64,000 nucleotides of DNA from Xanthomonas arboricola pv. populi (GCF_002939945.1 NZ_MDEB01000011.1:39872-103871), one strand, 5' to 3'. Positions 1 through 8,507 are shown, numbered from the stretch's first letter. Translations and numbers: made by a program. The notes: generated from the letters alone by a model not told the origin.

Positions 1-431
1 GATTCGGTATTGCCGCGCTGATGGAAGATGGTCTGGCCCTTGGTCGCCAGCCAACCGACCAGCGGCCAGCCGGCGATCTCGCGCTTGGCCACGAAGCCCA
101 TCACGCGCTGGCTGTGCAGCATCGAGATATCGACCCAGCTGACGTGATTGGCCACGAACAGGGTCGCGCCCGGCAGCGGGGTGCCGAAGCGACGCAAGCG
201 AAAGCCGAAGATGCGCATCAGGTTGCCCTGCCACCAACGGATCATCCGCTCGTCCAGGGTGTCGTCGCGCCCGGTACGGATGCGCGCCAGTGGCGGCGCC
301 ACCACGCACAGCATGGTGATCGGCAGGCAGATGCTCAGATGCATCAGCAACAACGGCACCCGATACAGGTACCGGAACCAACGCAGCACGCTGCCAGCGT
401 CGCGCGTGGCGTCCAGGGATGACTCGCTCAT
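1..431 (-). CDS. 1-acyl-sn-glycerol-3-phosphate acyltransferase (PlsC family), C-terminus off the window
   Basis: Acyl transfer from acyl-ACP/CoA to lysophosphatidate or a related lysolipid at the inner membrane. The protein starts at an ATG read from 431 (MSESSLDATRDAG) and runs off the left edge. Residues about 25-50 form a hydrophobic membrane segment. The family motif H-x4-D is present as NHVSWVD, followed by the typical 'GFVAKREI' and 'GWPLVGW' stretch and the beginning of the second block (GQTIFHQRG). Only about 143 residues are visible, so the second half of the fold and any C-terminal extension cannot be judged. Family assignment from the H-x4-D block is strong; the exact lysolipid substrate is not determined by the sequence. 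Confidence 0.85.
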   Translation of the reverse strand, partial: MSESSLDATRDAGSVLRWFRYLYRVPLLLMHLSICLPITMLCVVAPPLARIRTGRDDTLDERMIRWWQGNLMRIFGFRLRRFGTPLPGATLFVANHVSWVDISMLHSQRVMGFVAKREIAGWPLVGWLATKGQTIFHQRGNTE

Positions 432-548
432 TGACGGAACGGGACCGGTACCAGGGGAAGGAAGCGCAACTATTGTGACAGCAGCGTGGCCTGCGCGCAG
501 TGCCCGCAGCGGGTGGCGCTGTTCCACCCATGCGCTTGCACGGCGTGC

Positions 549-977
549 TCAGCCATTGCTGCGCGCCACCACGGCCAGGGTCAGCCGCGAAACGCAGACA
601 CGCTTGCCGGCCGGATTGTCGATGGTGATGTCCCAGACCTGGGTGCTGCGCCCCACATGCACCGCGCGCGCGGTGCCGGTGACCAGGCCATCGGTGGCGG
701 CGCGCAGGTGATTGGCATTGATCTCCAGCCCGACGCACATCTGGGTGGTCATATCCACGCACAGGTTGCCGGCGCTGCTGCCCAGGGTCTCGGCCAGCAC
801 CACCGACGCACCGCCGTGCAGCAGGCCGTACGGCTGCCTGGTCCGCGCATCCACCGGCATGGTGGCGCGCAACCAATCGTCACCTGCGTCGGTGAACACG
901 ATGCCCAGATGGTCGATCAAGGTATCGCGGCTGGAGGCATTGAGGGCGGCCAGGTCGACGGGGTCGCGGAAGGTCAT
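549..977 (-). CDS. Hotdog-fold thioesterase (EntH/PaaI-like)
   Basis: A 142-residue single hotdog domain that should hydrolyse acyl- or aryl-CoA/carrier-protein thioesters in the cytoplasm. The central helix carries the family signature GLLHGGASVVLAETLGSSA, with the likely catalytic glutamate at residue 63, the same position as in E. coli EntH/MenI-type enzymes. Length matches the family. I chose the ATG at 977 (MTFRDPVDLA) because upstream in-frame sequence runs into a short tandem repeat and is not protein-like. It stands alone, 272 bp downstream of the phospholipase-D gene. Substrate is not deducible: menaquinone-type, phenylacetate and housekeeping roles are all possible. Confidence 0.85.
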   Translation of the reverse strand: MTFRDPVDLAALNASSRDTLIDHLGIVFTDAGDDWLRATMPVDARTRQPYGLLHGGASVVLAETLGSSAGNLCVDMTTQMCVGLEINANHLRAATDGLVTGTARAVHVGRSTQVWDITIDNPAGKRVCVSRLTLAVVARSNG

Positions 978-982
978 AGGCT

Positions 983-1045
983 GGGGATTGGGGATTGGGG
1001 ATTGGGGGAATCGGGAATCGGGAATCGGGAATCGGGAATCGGGAA
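983..1045. repeat. Tandem heptamer repeat (GGGGATT then GGGAATC)
   Basis: Directly upstream of the thioesterase start lie about three copies of GGGGATT followed by about five copies of GGGAATC, in perfect 7-bp phase. It occupies the gap between the phospholipase gene and the thioesterase gene, so copy-number change could alter the thioesterase 5' region. Short heptamers of this kind recur in xanthomonad intergenic DNA as far as I know; the effect here is inference. Confidence 0.8.
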
Positions 1046-1249
1046 AGCATCCGCGGCGCTGGGGTTTGATGCAACTGCCTTTGGCTAGCGCTACGAGCCG
1101 AGTTGCGACGGCGACTTTCAGCTGATGGCGGTGTGCGGCGCGCTGCCCATCTACTTCAGGGCACCGCGCCACTGCAGCGGTGCGGCACTCCACGATGCAC
1201 CGGTTGCCACGCGCCGTCTCAATGCCGACCTGGGTCGGCGCCGCTACGA

Positions 1250-3265
1250 TCAGAGAATCGGCACCAATCCCGCGCCGAAAGCGGTCAGCATCCGCACCAG
1301 CAGCCACTTCGGGCCGACGTTGACCTCGGGGAAATCGCCCACCGCCACATAGCACTGCCGGAACTGCGGGTCCTGGCGCTTGAGCGGGAACGGGCAACCC
1401 GGCCCCGGCTGGAACTCGTAGTTGGTGGCGTAGCGCCAGGGCCAGAAATCCAGCACCGGCAAGGCTTCGGACACCTTGCCCACGCTGTAGTTCAGCCCGC
1501 TCAGCACCGGCGGCTTTTCGCGCGGGGCCACGGTCCAGGCGTTTTCCGGCGCCATGTCGCGCTCGATGCTGGCCGCCAGCGCCTGCGCAAAGCGCGCATC
1601 GTCGATCACCACCGCCGCTTCGGTGTTGTAGTTCTCGCTGCGCGGATCGAAATTGTGCGTGCCGATCACGCCGATGCGGCGGTCCACCACCAACGACTTG
1701 GCATGCAGGCCCATACGCGCACCGGCACGTGTCACCGGCAGCGGCTTGTTGACCGCGCGCGTGCCCAGGAACGAGGGCCGCGTCTCGGTGCGCAGCACGC
1801 GCCGATCGACCTCGCTGCCGCCGGGCGCGCGGCCCGCGCCACCCCCGCTGCCGCGGATCGCATTGCCGGCCGTGCCACCACCGCCACTGCCACGCATCGC
1901 ATTGCCGGCCGCACTGCCGCCGATCACCCGATTGACCCGACTATCGTCTTCGGCCGGCTCGGCAGCCTCGGGGTTGAGCGGATCGGGCACCAGGTTGGCG
2001 TACTCCACCGGCGCATTCAGCGGAAACGGCTTGAACTCGTACAGGTTGAAGCCCAGCTCGCGCATGTTGCGGCGTTTGAACTTGTACGACAGCGCATACA
2101 CGATCGGATTGTCGGTGGCGGCCAGGCTATTGGTCGACACCACGATGCGCGGCGGCTGCGGGCGCTGGCGCAGTGCGCGGAAGATCGCCTGCGCCTCGTC
2201 GGACAGCACCAGATACGGCGTCTGCAGCAGCACTTCCTGCTGCGCGCCGGCGATCAGGCCGTCCAGCTCGGGCGCGGTGGATACCGCCTTGGCGGCATGT
2301 TCCTTACGATGCTTCTGCGGCAGGTCGGCCACATACAGCACGCGCTGCACCGACATGGCCGGAGTCACGAACGCATCGCGCACGAATTGCGGATCGCGCG
2401 CCTCGTGATCCACCCGCTCCACCCGCTCGGGGCGGCGGAACGTGGCCGGCGGCATCTTCGGTGCGCCCTGTTCCAGCAGCAGACGACCGACATCGTTCAG
2501 ACGCTCGGCCGGCACGCTGCGGCGCGCGCGCCAGAACGCATCGAAGTTGGCCGCCATCGCACGCACTTCCGGCCCGGCCAGGATCACGTCGCGGTCGCGG
2601 AAGTTGTACTCGCTGTCCCAATCGTAATAGTCGTCCTGGTAATTGCGTCCGCCGACCACGCCGAGCACGTCGTCCACCACCAGCAGCTTGTTGTGCATGC
2701 GCTGGTTGAAGCGACGGAAGCAGCACACGACGCTGCCGGCATAGTCGAAGTAATTGAGCTTGACCTTGCCGAAGGTCGGGTTGTAGATGCGCAGCTGCAG
2801 GTTGTCGTGGGTGCTGGCCAGCGCACCGAGAATCTGCAGATCGGCGATCGCCGAGAGCTGATCGATCAGGATGCGCACCTTGACCCCGCGCTGCGCCGCA
2901 TCGGTCAGCGCATCCAGCACCATGCGCGCGCTGTCGTCCTTGTCGAAGATGTAGGTCTGCAGATCGATGCTGCGGGTGGCGCTGCGGATCAGGTTGAGCC
3001 GCGCCACCAGCGATTCTTCGCCACGATCGACGATGGTGGCGTAATGCCGCGGCGCGGCCGGCGTGGAGGCGGTGATGGCCTCGCCGCCCAGCGCGCGCAG
3101 CGGCGAGAGCTGGGCGCAACGATTGGCCTGCGTGCAGCTGACAACCGTGCTGCGGGCAGCGGCTGCCACCCCGGCGGCACGGTTGCGTTCGATTTGCGAC
3201 AGGCCGGCGCATCCGGTGCCGAGCAACAGCGTTGCCAGCACAAGCACCCTCAATAGGAACCTCAC
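1250..3265 (-). CDS. Phospholipase D / cardiolipin synthase C-like lipoprotein
   Basis: A 671-residue enzyme with two PLD half-sites: HNKLLVVD (about residues 191-198) and HAKSLVVD (about 521-528), each followed by a Gly-rich 'GVVGGRNY' or 'GVIGTHNF' strand. Two HKD motifs in one chain point to a phosphatidyl transferase or hydrolase acting on membrane lipids. The overall layout resembles YmdC/ClsC. The N-terminus is a lipoprotein signal with lipobox L-G-T-G-C19. I selected the GTG at 3265 because it overlaps the stop of the upstream yceI-like gene (GTGA) and puts the signal peptide at the very N-terminus. A Gly/Ser-rich direct duplication sits mid-protein (nt about 1835-1930). The C-terminal tail after the second HKD ends in a hydrophobic helix. 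Confidence 0.88.
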   Translation of the reverse strand: MRFLLRVLVLATLLLGTGCAGLSQIERNRAAGVAAAARSTVVSCTQANRCAQLSPLRALGGEAITASTPAAPRHYATIVDRGEESLVARLNLIRSATRSIDLQTYIFDKDDSARMVLDALTDAAQRGVKVRILIDQLSAIADLQILGALASTHDNLQLRIYNPTFGKVKLNYFDYAGSVVCCFRRFNQRMHNKLLVVDDVLGVVGGRNYQDDYYDWDSEYNFRDRDVILAGPEVRAMAANFDAFWRARRSVPAERLNDVGRLLLEQGAPKMPPATFRRPERVERVDHEARDPQFVRDAFVTPAMSVQRVLYVADLPQKHRKEHAAKAVSTAPELDGLIAGAQQEVLLQTPYLVLSDEAQAIFRALRQRPQPPRIVVSTNSLAATDNPIVYALSYKFKRRNMRELGFNLYEFKPFPLNAPVEYANLVPDPLNPEAAEPAEDDSRVNRVIGGSAAGNAMRGSGGGGTAGNAIRGSGGGAGRAPGGSEVDRRVLRTETRPSFLGTRAVNKPLPVTRAGARMGLHAKSLVVDRRIGVIGTHNFDPRSENYNTEAAVVIDDARFAQALAASIERDMAPENAWTVAPREKPPVLSGLNYSVGKVSEALPVLDFWPWRYATNYEFQPGPGCPFPLKRQDPQFRQCYVAVGDFPEVNVGPKWLLVRMLTAFGAGLVPIL
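1835..1930 (-). repeat. In-frame duplicated Gly-rich insert in the phospholipase
   Basis: Within the PLD gene a segment encoding A-G-N-A-(M/I)-R-G-S-G-G-G occurs twice in a row, with near-identical DNA. It lies between the two catalytic halves, where related enzymes tolerate loops, and probably forms a flexible linker that can vary in length by slippage. Confidence 0.75.
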
Positions 3266-3837
3266 GGGCGCCGCGCCTCCTGCAGCCGCCCGCGCAGAAT
3301 GAACGTCACCCTGTCGCCCAGGGCCATCTGCCACGCATTCATTCCGTAACGTCCACGCAGGACCGTACCTCGACTGATCACATCGCAATCATAGCCCGGC
3401 CGCGCGCATTCAGCCGGCACCACATGCAGGGTCTCGACGTGGGTGATTCCGCGAATGGTCAGGTTGCCGGTGATCTCGCCCCCTTTGTTCACCACCTCTG
3501 CGGTGTAGGGAAACGACTCGAATTCCACCCCCGGATACTGCGCGACGTCGAAAAAATCCTCGCCGCGCATCCATGAGGTGTAGCGGTCCTTGCCGGGAAT
3601 TTCCACCTGCGTGGCATCCAGACGGAAGCGCACCTGCTGGCGTCCGTCGGGCAATTCCGACAGTTCACCCCGAAAGCGCGGAAAAAACCCCTCGATCTTC
3701 ATGCCGAAGCGCGTCCTGATCTCGAACCCGAAACGCGATTGCACCGGATCGATGGTATGCAGCTTCTGCTGCGCCATGCAGGGAAGGGCGACCCAGAGCG
3801 CGAGCCAGGCGGCAAACCAGCGCAGCGACGATGGCAC
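3262..3837 (-). CDS. YceI-family periplasmic lipocalin-like protein
   Basis: A 191-residue secreted protein with a cleavable signal peptide (ends near A-L-P-C-M-A-Q) and the YceI beta-barrel pattern: 'DPVQSRFGFEIRTRFG', 'GEDFFDVAQYPGVEFES' and 'GNLTIRGITH'. YceI proteins bind long isoprenoid or lipid ligands in a barrel in the periplasm; the ligand here is unknown. Two Cys residues near the C-terminus (ECARPGYDC) may form a disulfide. Start is a GTG at 3837, three bases after the sixA-like gene stops, and the stop overlaps the GTG of the PLD lipoprotein gene, so the three genes are almost certainly cotranscribed. A joint role in envelope lipid handling is inferred from this coupling. Confidence 0.88.
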   Translation of the reverse strand: MPSSLRWFAAWLALWVALPCMAQQKLHTIDPVQSRFGFEIRTRFGMKIEGFFPRFRGELSELPDGRQQVRFRLDATQVEIPGKDRYTSWMRGEDFFDVAQYPGVEFESFPYTAEVVNKGGEITGNLTIRGITHVETLHVVPAECARPGYDCDVISRGTVLRGRYGMNAWQMALGDRVTFILRGRLQEARRP

Positions 3838-3840
3838 GGA

Positions 3841-4317
3841 TCAAGGCCACCAGAAGGCGGTCAGGCGGGCGACGCCCGGTTCGATGGCCGCATCCAGCGG
3901 CAGTGCCAGCAGGGCGATCGCGGCGGTCGGCATGCCGCGGTAGTCGCCGGTCTGGCCGCTGTGCATCAGGGCCGCCAGCCGTTCCAGGCCCGGGTTGTGG
4001 CCGACCAGCAGCAGACGCTCGGCATCACGGTGTTCGTCCACCAGGCTGGCCAGGGTGCCGGGGGTGGCGTCGTAGATCCGTTCGTCCAGGCGTTGTTCGA
4101 TATAACCGGTGAGCTCCAGCACCGCTTCCAGCGTCTCGCGCGCACGCCGCGCCGGCGAGCACAGCACGCGGTCGGGCACCAGGCGCTGCTCGCGCAGCCA
4201 GCGGCCGGCCGATTCGGCCTCGGCGATGCCGTGCGGGGACAGCGGGCGATCCAGATCGGCCTGGCCGGTATCGGCCGGCTCGGCGTGGGCGTGTCGCAGC
4301 AGTATCAGTTCGCGCAT
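3841..4317 (-). CDS. sixA: Phosphohistidine phosphatase SixA-like
   Basis: A 158-residue member of the histidine phosphatase superfamily. The catalytic RH pair is in LLRHAHAE (R8, H9) and the second histidine in VGHNPG (H107). Length and the missing lid insert match SixA, which removes phosphate from histidine phosphotransfer domains (ArcB in E. coli) or from PTS proteins. I use the ATG at 4317 because GGAGTG lies a few bases upstream; an ATG at 4350 would extend it into the preceding gene. It lies 14 bp after the ParA-like gene and 3 bp before the yceI-like gene, in one leftward cluster. The actual phosphohistidine target cannot be read from the sequence. Confidence 0.85.
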   Translation of the reverse strand: MRELILLRHAHAEPADTGQADLDRPLSPHGIAEAESAGRWLREQRLVPDRVLCSPARRARETLEAVLELTGYIEQRLDERIYDATPGTLASLVDEHRDAERLLLVGHNPGLERLAALMHSGQTGDYRGMPTAAIALLALPLDAAIEPGVARLTAFWWP

Positions 4318-4331
4318 GAAAACACTCCGGT

Positions 4332-4964
4332 CTAGGATTTCTTGAGCCACTTGAACAGCGGCTCCCAGTCCTGTTGATGGTCGCGCACCTGCGCCGAGCG
4401 GTAATCGAACAGGCTGCGCCCCAGCCCGGCCATGACCACATAGGCCTGGGTGTCGCGCAGCTGGGTCACCAGGGGATAAGGCCAGGCGCCGATCATCTCG
4501 GCAGCTTGCTGCGAGGTCTGGGTCCAGGGACGGGCGCGGTTGAGCACCAGGCCCACCGGCAATTTGCGTTGATGCACGCGCGGCACCTTGGCCAGCGTGT
4601 TGAGGAAGCCGACCACCGCTTCGATATCCAGCGCCGAGGACAGCACCGGCACCACGATGGCATCGACGTGGTCGAGGAAGCCGCTCAGGTCATCGGCCAT
4701 CGCACCGGCCGGAGCATCGATGATCAGCTGGTCGGTGCCGTCGGGCACCGCGGCCTGCCAGTTGCGACGGCGGGTGGCATCGATCGGCAACACCGCACTT
4801 TCCAGGCTGGCACGGCGCTGCGCCCAGCGCGTGGACGAGCCTTGCGGATCGGCGTCTGCCAGCACGGTGCGCTGGCCCTGCAAGGCCGCATGTGCGGCCA
4901 GATTCGTGGCGATCGTGGTCTTGCCGACGCCGCCTTTGGAGCCGGCCACCAGGACTGTCTTCAT
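4332..4964 (-). CDS. ParA/MinD-family ATPase (orphan)
   Basis: A 210-residue cytoplasmic Walker-type ATPase with deviant P-loop KGGVGKTT (residues 10-17), the switch region '[17 protein letters not shown]' and 'LIIDAPAG'. Its small size and lack of an N-terminal DNA-binding extension match orphan chromosomal ParA proteins that position protein cargo rather than plasmids. No parB or parS-like partner is next to it; instead it heads the sixA / yceI / PLD cluster. A role in placing an envelope or signalling complex is possible but unproven. The start at 4964 is the natural one, with the P-loop immediately after the first strand. Confidence 0.85.
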   Translation of the reverse strand: MKTVLVAGSKGGVGKTTIATNLAAHAALQGQRTVLADADPQGSSTRWAQRRASLESAVLPIDATRRRNWQAAVPDGTDQLIIDAPAGAMADDLSGFLDHVDAIVVPVLSSALDIEAVVGFLNTLAKVPRVHQRKLPVGLVLNRARPWTQTSQQAAEMIGAWPYPLVTQLRDTQAYVVMAGLGRSLFDYRSAQVRDHQQDWEPLFKWLKKS

Positions 4965-5116
4965 GCACGCCTCGCTTCCGGGAGCAAGCCGGCAGCGTAC
5001 ACCGCGACGCAGTGAGGAAGTAGTCGAAAGGTGTTAAACGTCCCAGAGCAGGCGCTATCGCGCTGCAACATCGGCCTTAGTACATGGCCGCTGCCCCCAT
5101 GCAACGACCAAGCGGA

Positions 5117-6189
5117 TCAGCGGGTCTGGTGGCTCGGTGCGCCCGGCTGCCAGTCCGCCGGCGGTTGCGCGGCAATGCCTTGACGCTGCAGGCGCGCGCG
5201 CAACGCCGGCACTTCGCCCTGCGTCAGAATCGCATCCAGTGCGGCGACCTGCGCATCGACCGAGGGTGCGCTGCGCTGCAGTTGCTGCTGCAGCCACTGC
5301 AGCTCCCGCATCCGCGCCTGCCAGCGGGTGGCGTCGGCGCCGCTGCTCAGTGCGGCCATGCCCTTGGTGCCGATCACGGCCGTGGTCAGGGTGGACTCGT
5401 CGTTGGCCACGTTGTTTAGCACGACCATGCACTCGTCGCGTAACGCAGGCGTGGTGGCATCGGGGCTGCAGCGCCGCATCAGATCGCCCAGCGCGGGAGT
5501 GCATGTGCAGACCAGGTACCCATCACGAACATCGCCGCCATGCCGGCGCCCGTGGACGGAAACCCTTGGGCGTCGAGTCGCTCGCGCAAGCTGACCGAGG
5601 CCAGCGATGGCCATTGCACGCCGTCGTAGACGGCATAAAGGGCCTGGCCCAGCTCCAGCGCACCGCTGTCGAAATGATCGGACTGCACGGCCGCCTGCCA
5701 GGCGCGTTCGGCGGCCGCCTGGTCGCCGCGGCGCTGTGCAGCCGCATAGGCGCGCAGATGCACGGCGGCATTGCCGGCATCGGTCTGCTCCAGGAACGCC
5801 CGCGCGGCGCCTGGGTCGCAGCGCAATCCGGGGGCACAACCGACGGCTTCCATCTGCGCCACCAACCGGTCGCGCGGCCGCGCGTCCAGGGCACGCTGCA
5901 GCCAGGCGCGCTGGATGGGGGCATAGCCTCCGTCTGCGGCCGACACTGCCTCGTCCTCGGCATCGATCCACAGCAGACCGACCAGATACAGCTGCCTGGG
6001 CTCGCCGCTGGCCGCCATGCTGCGCAGGCGTGCCTGCATGGTCTGGCCGACCTGGCTTACCCAGTGAGTCATCAGCGGATCATCCGCCGGAACCGGTGGG
6101 ATGGCGGGCGATGCCGCCAGTGCGGACTGCGCCGCGAACACGCTGCCAAGCCATAGCAGCGCAGTGGTGATCAAGCGGTATCCGTGCAT
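5117..6189 (-). pseudogene. Secreted helical protein gene interrupted by a one-base frameshift
   Basis: Read from the ATG at 6189 (signal peptide, HGYRLITTALLWLGSVFAAQ, preceded by a clear AGGAG) the frame encodes an alanine-rich helical secreted protein, but it ends at a stop at 5479. A second frame continues with convincing protein (ALGDLMRRCSPDATTPALRD ... ending at 5117). The frames join naturally if one C were added to the C3 run whose complement is at 5495-5497 (giving ...HALPALGDLM...). So either a recent deletion has broken the gene or the sequence has a base error; the downstream half shows no other damage. Tetratricopeptide-like repeats are possible; function unrecognised. It lies downstream of and parallel to the AEC transporter gene. 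Confidence 0.7.
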
Positions 6190-6256
6190 GTGTTGCTCCT
6201 GTCCGTGTGGGGCGCGCAGTGGTGCGCGCCAGCATTTCATACGGGGGTAAGCCGCA

Positions 6257-7174
6257 TCAAGCGGCCAGGCGCGCCAACAGCCAGGCCCATGCCGGCAGGG
6301 TCAGCAGCGACAGCAGGATGCTGTAGCCGACCATCGCCGCGGCCAGGCGCGGCGCCAGCCGGTGCGAGATGGCCAGCGCGGCGGCGGTGATCATGGTGGG
6401 CATGGCCGATTCGAGCACATTGGTCTGCAGCATCGCGCCATGCAGGCCAAGCGCCCAGGACAGCGGCAATGCCAGCACCGGCATCACGGCCAACTTGAAG
6501 ACCAGGCCGACGGCCAACGGCTTGAGCTCGTCCGCAGGCAGCCGCAACTGCAGGGAGAAGCCCACCGCCAGCATCACCAGCGGCAGCATCGCGTCGGACA
6601 GGCTCTTCAAGCCGGCGCCGATCCAGGTCGGCGGGTGTTCCCGCATCACCGTCAGCGCGAACAGCAGCGCCCATAGCGGCGGGAAGCGCAGCACGCGCAA
6701 CAGGATCAGCTTCGCGGTCGGTGGGGTGTCGCCGCTGTAGCGGGCCAGCACGTACAGCCCGAAGGTGGACAGCAGCACGAAGGTGCCGAACTGGTCGTAG
6801 ACCACCGCATATGGCAGGGCGTGATCGCCGATCAAGGCGCGCACCATCGGAAAGCCGATGAAGCTGGAATTGGTGAACACCACGCACATCAGCAGTGCGG
6901 CGTATTCCTCGCGCTTGAACCGCAACAGCCGGCTGCAACCCCACAGCAGCGGCACGATGAGTGCGGTCAGCAGCCACGGCGTGGCGATCACGCCACCCAG
7001 CGAGGCATCCAGATGCAGACGCGGCACATAGGTCAGCACCGAGGCCGGCAGGCAGATGTACAACACGATGCGATTGAGTACATCGGCGCTGTTGTCCGGC
7101 AACGCCCGCAAGCGCGCGAACAGCAGGCCGAGCCCCAACATCGCCAGAATCAACGCAAATGCATCCACCGCCAT
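6257..7174 (-). CDS. AEC (auxin efflux carrier) family permease
   Basis: A 305-residue inner-membrane protein with about ten hydrophobic helices, arranged as two inverted halves as in the AEC/BART superfamily. Typical segments are 'GLLFARLRALPDNSADVLNR' in the first helices and 'NSSFIGFPMVRALIGD' in the middle. Bacterial members export or import small carboxylates such as malate or malonate; the substrate is not evident here. Start at 7174 is the first ATG and is followed directly by the first membrane helix. It is 67 bp upstream of the frameshifted secreted-protein gene and may share its promoter in the gene-free region to the right. Confidence 0.88.
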   Translation of the reverse strand: MAVDAFALILAMLGLGLLFARLRALPDNSADVLNRIVLYICLPASVLTYVPRLHLDASLGGVIATPWLLTALIVPLLWGCSRLLRFKREEYAALLMCVVFTNSSFIGFPMVRALIGDHALPYAVVYDQFGTFVLLSTFGLYVLARYSGDTPPTAKLILLRVLRFPPLWALLFALTVMREHPPTWIGAGLKSLSDAMLPLVMLAVGFSLQLRLPADELKPLAVGLVFKLAVMPVLALPLSWALGLHGAMLQTNVLESAMPTMITAAALAISHRLAPRLAAAMVGYSILLSLLTLPAWAWLLARLAA

Positions 7175-7412
7175 GGCGTGGTCAGGTCCGTGGGAAAGCG
7201 ACGCTCAGGATCGCATAGTGGGCGTGTCGTGCCTGGATCGGTGCCGCCACACGGTCCCGCAATCGGCAAGGACACCGCACCAGGAAGTTGGTCGGTAGCT
7301 GCGTGAAACGCCGCTTGTCGCACGTGTGTCGAACGTTGAGCCTGCGCACCAATATCAAACAACGCACATCACGCGCTGCTCTTTAGAGTGCGCACCGACC
7401 ATCCCGACTGGT

Positions 7413-7514
7413 CCTTGCCCGCCCACCGTCGCGGGACCTTACGCGGCACGGATGCCGCGTAAGAGCTTACAAGCACATACTTGCAGCGTGTCCCGCGATT
7501 GTGGGCGGGCAAGG
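7413..7514. repeat. Long nested inverted repeat (possible structured RNA or MITE)
   Basis: Outer arms CCTTGCCCGCCCAC (7413-7426) and GTGGGCGGGCAAGG (7501-7514) pair perfectly. After a 2x2 bulge the pairing continues as TCGCGGGAC (7429-7437) with GTCCCGCGA (7490-7498). Inside the loop is a perfect 11-bp hairpin, CTTACGCGGCA (7438-7448) with TGCCGCGTAAG (7453-7463), closed by CGGA, and a weaker CAAG/CTTG stem follows. The result is a 102-nt multibranched fold with a 23-bp main stem. No T-tract follows it on either strand, so it does not look like a standard terminator. Confidence 0.75.
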
Positions 7515-7554
7515 GCCCCTGCAGCCAGGCCGCAGATCATCCGCTGTACAACTG

Positions 7555-7624
7555 ACCTCTCCGCACAGGCCAACCACAAGTCGCGTCGGCTTGCTGTTGC
7601 CGGCCGCAAAACGACTTGAGAGGT
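7555..7624. repeat. Second inverted repeat, split arms
   Basis: CGACTTGAGAGGT (7612-7624) pairs with two blocks on the left: AAGTCG (7578-7583) and ACCTCTC (7555-7561). The left arm is interrupted by 16 unpaired bases, while the right arm is continuous. It lies 41 bp from the longer palindrome and ends 50 bp before the stop of the next leftward gene. Confidence 0.6.
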
Positions 7625-7674
7625 GATGCACAGCGGCGCGCTACAAGGGCTTTCCCGCAGCGCACCCCGCCGAG

Positions 7675-8313
7675 TTAAGGAAACGCCGGCGGGTTCGCCT
7701 GCCATGCCGCAAAGACCTCGGCCAGGCTGGCGCGTTCGGCCTCGCGCCAGTCCGGCAGCAGGGTGGCGTAGCTGGCGGTGCTGCTCCAGCGATCCGGCCA
7801 GGTGCGCACGGCGGCGGCGTACCACTCGACCGCCTCCTGCTTACGACCGGTGCGCCATAGCGCCAGGGCCGCCGTGGTCGGCAGCCAGGCCGGCGCGGCC
7901 GGGCGGCCGTTGGCCAGGGTTGCCCACTGCTGCAAGGCCTTGTCGGCTTGGTCGGCGCGCAACAGATCCCAGCCGTAGTTCCAGGTGATGGCACGGTATT
8001 GCTGGCTGCCGTTGGAGACCAGCCCCAAGGCGCCCTGGTAGAGCTCGTCGCCCAATTGCGTGCGTCCACCGGCATAGGCCAGCGACGCCAGCTGCGCGCG
8101 CGGTTCGGCAGCGCGGGCGTCACGCTGCACCATCGCCGCCAAACGGTCGATCACCGCATCGCCCCGCCCCTGCACGGCCACCACCGCCTTGGTGGTGCCG
8201 CGATCTTCGTCGAAATAGAACTCCTTGGGCCTGGGCAGGTTCTGCGCCTGCGCCATCGACCACACGCCCCCGAGCAAGGCCAACATCGCGGCCCATGCGT
8301 ACTTCCTTTTCAC
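7675..8313 (-). CDS. Small secreted tetratricopeptide-like protein
   Basis: A 212-residue protein that opens with a short cationic signal peptide (KRKYAWAAMLALLGGVWSMA) and continues as alanine-rich helical pairs compatible with TPR-like repeats (for example 'DKALQQWATLANGRPAAPAW' and 'RKQEAVEWYAAAVRTWP'). I chose the GTG at 8313: it places the signal peptide at the N-terminus and has AGGGGAT upstream. Periplasmic scaffold or adaptor is the generic expectation; no specific family is recognised. It is transcribed away from the divergent indolepyruvate oxidoreductase gene, with about 190 bp between them for both promoters. Confidence 0.75.
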   Translation of the reverse strand: MKRKYAWAAMLALLGGVWSMAQAQNLPRPKEFYFDEDRGTTKAVVAVQGRGDAVIDRLAAMVQRDARAAEPRAQLASLAYAGGRTQLGDELYQGALGLVSNGSQQYRAITWNYGWDLLRADQADKALQQWATLANGRPAAPAWLPTTAALALWRTGRKQEAVEWYAAAVRTWPDRWSSTASYATLLPDWREAERASLAEVFAAWQANPPAFP

Positions 8314-8507
8314 TGGCTTTATCCCCTGACAGCAAACGACCCTTCCCGTCGCCATCGTAACCGCAGCGCGACGGCTGCGCATCCGCATGCAACGGGCGCG
8401 TGAAGGGCGACTGTTACACTTCGTGCCGCCGTTTTGGAATCCGTCGGGCGTGTCATATGCTTTCAGATGACACGCACCGGGTCCCAGCCACCCTTTCCGG
8501 GCACGCC

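Larger units (their letters stand above)
7175..7674. other. 500-bp gene-free region with two inverted repeats
   Basis: No open frame here reads like a protein. The stretch holds the promoter of the leftward AEC gene and two separate inverted repeats listed individually (7413-7514 and 7555-7624). Their strength and nesting suggest a transcribed structured RNA or a small non-autonomous mobile element rather than a simple terminator. Confidence 0.6.

Noticed and set aside
1103..3256. Long plus-strand open frame of 717 codons
   Set aside because: Mirror frame of the PLD lipoprotein gene; His/Arg/Gln-rich composition and no recognisable motif.
5479..5530. Programmed -1 frameshift
   Set aside because: No slippery heptamer or downstream stem at the junction; loss of one base in a C run explains it better.
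7439..7825. Minus-strand frame of 128 codons over the palindrome
   Set aside because: Runs through both inverted repeats and out of frame into the TPR-like gene; no protein-like features.
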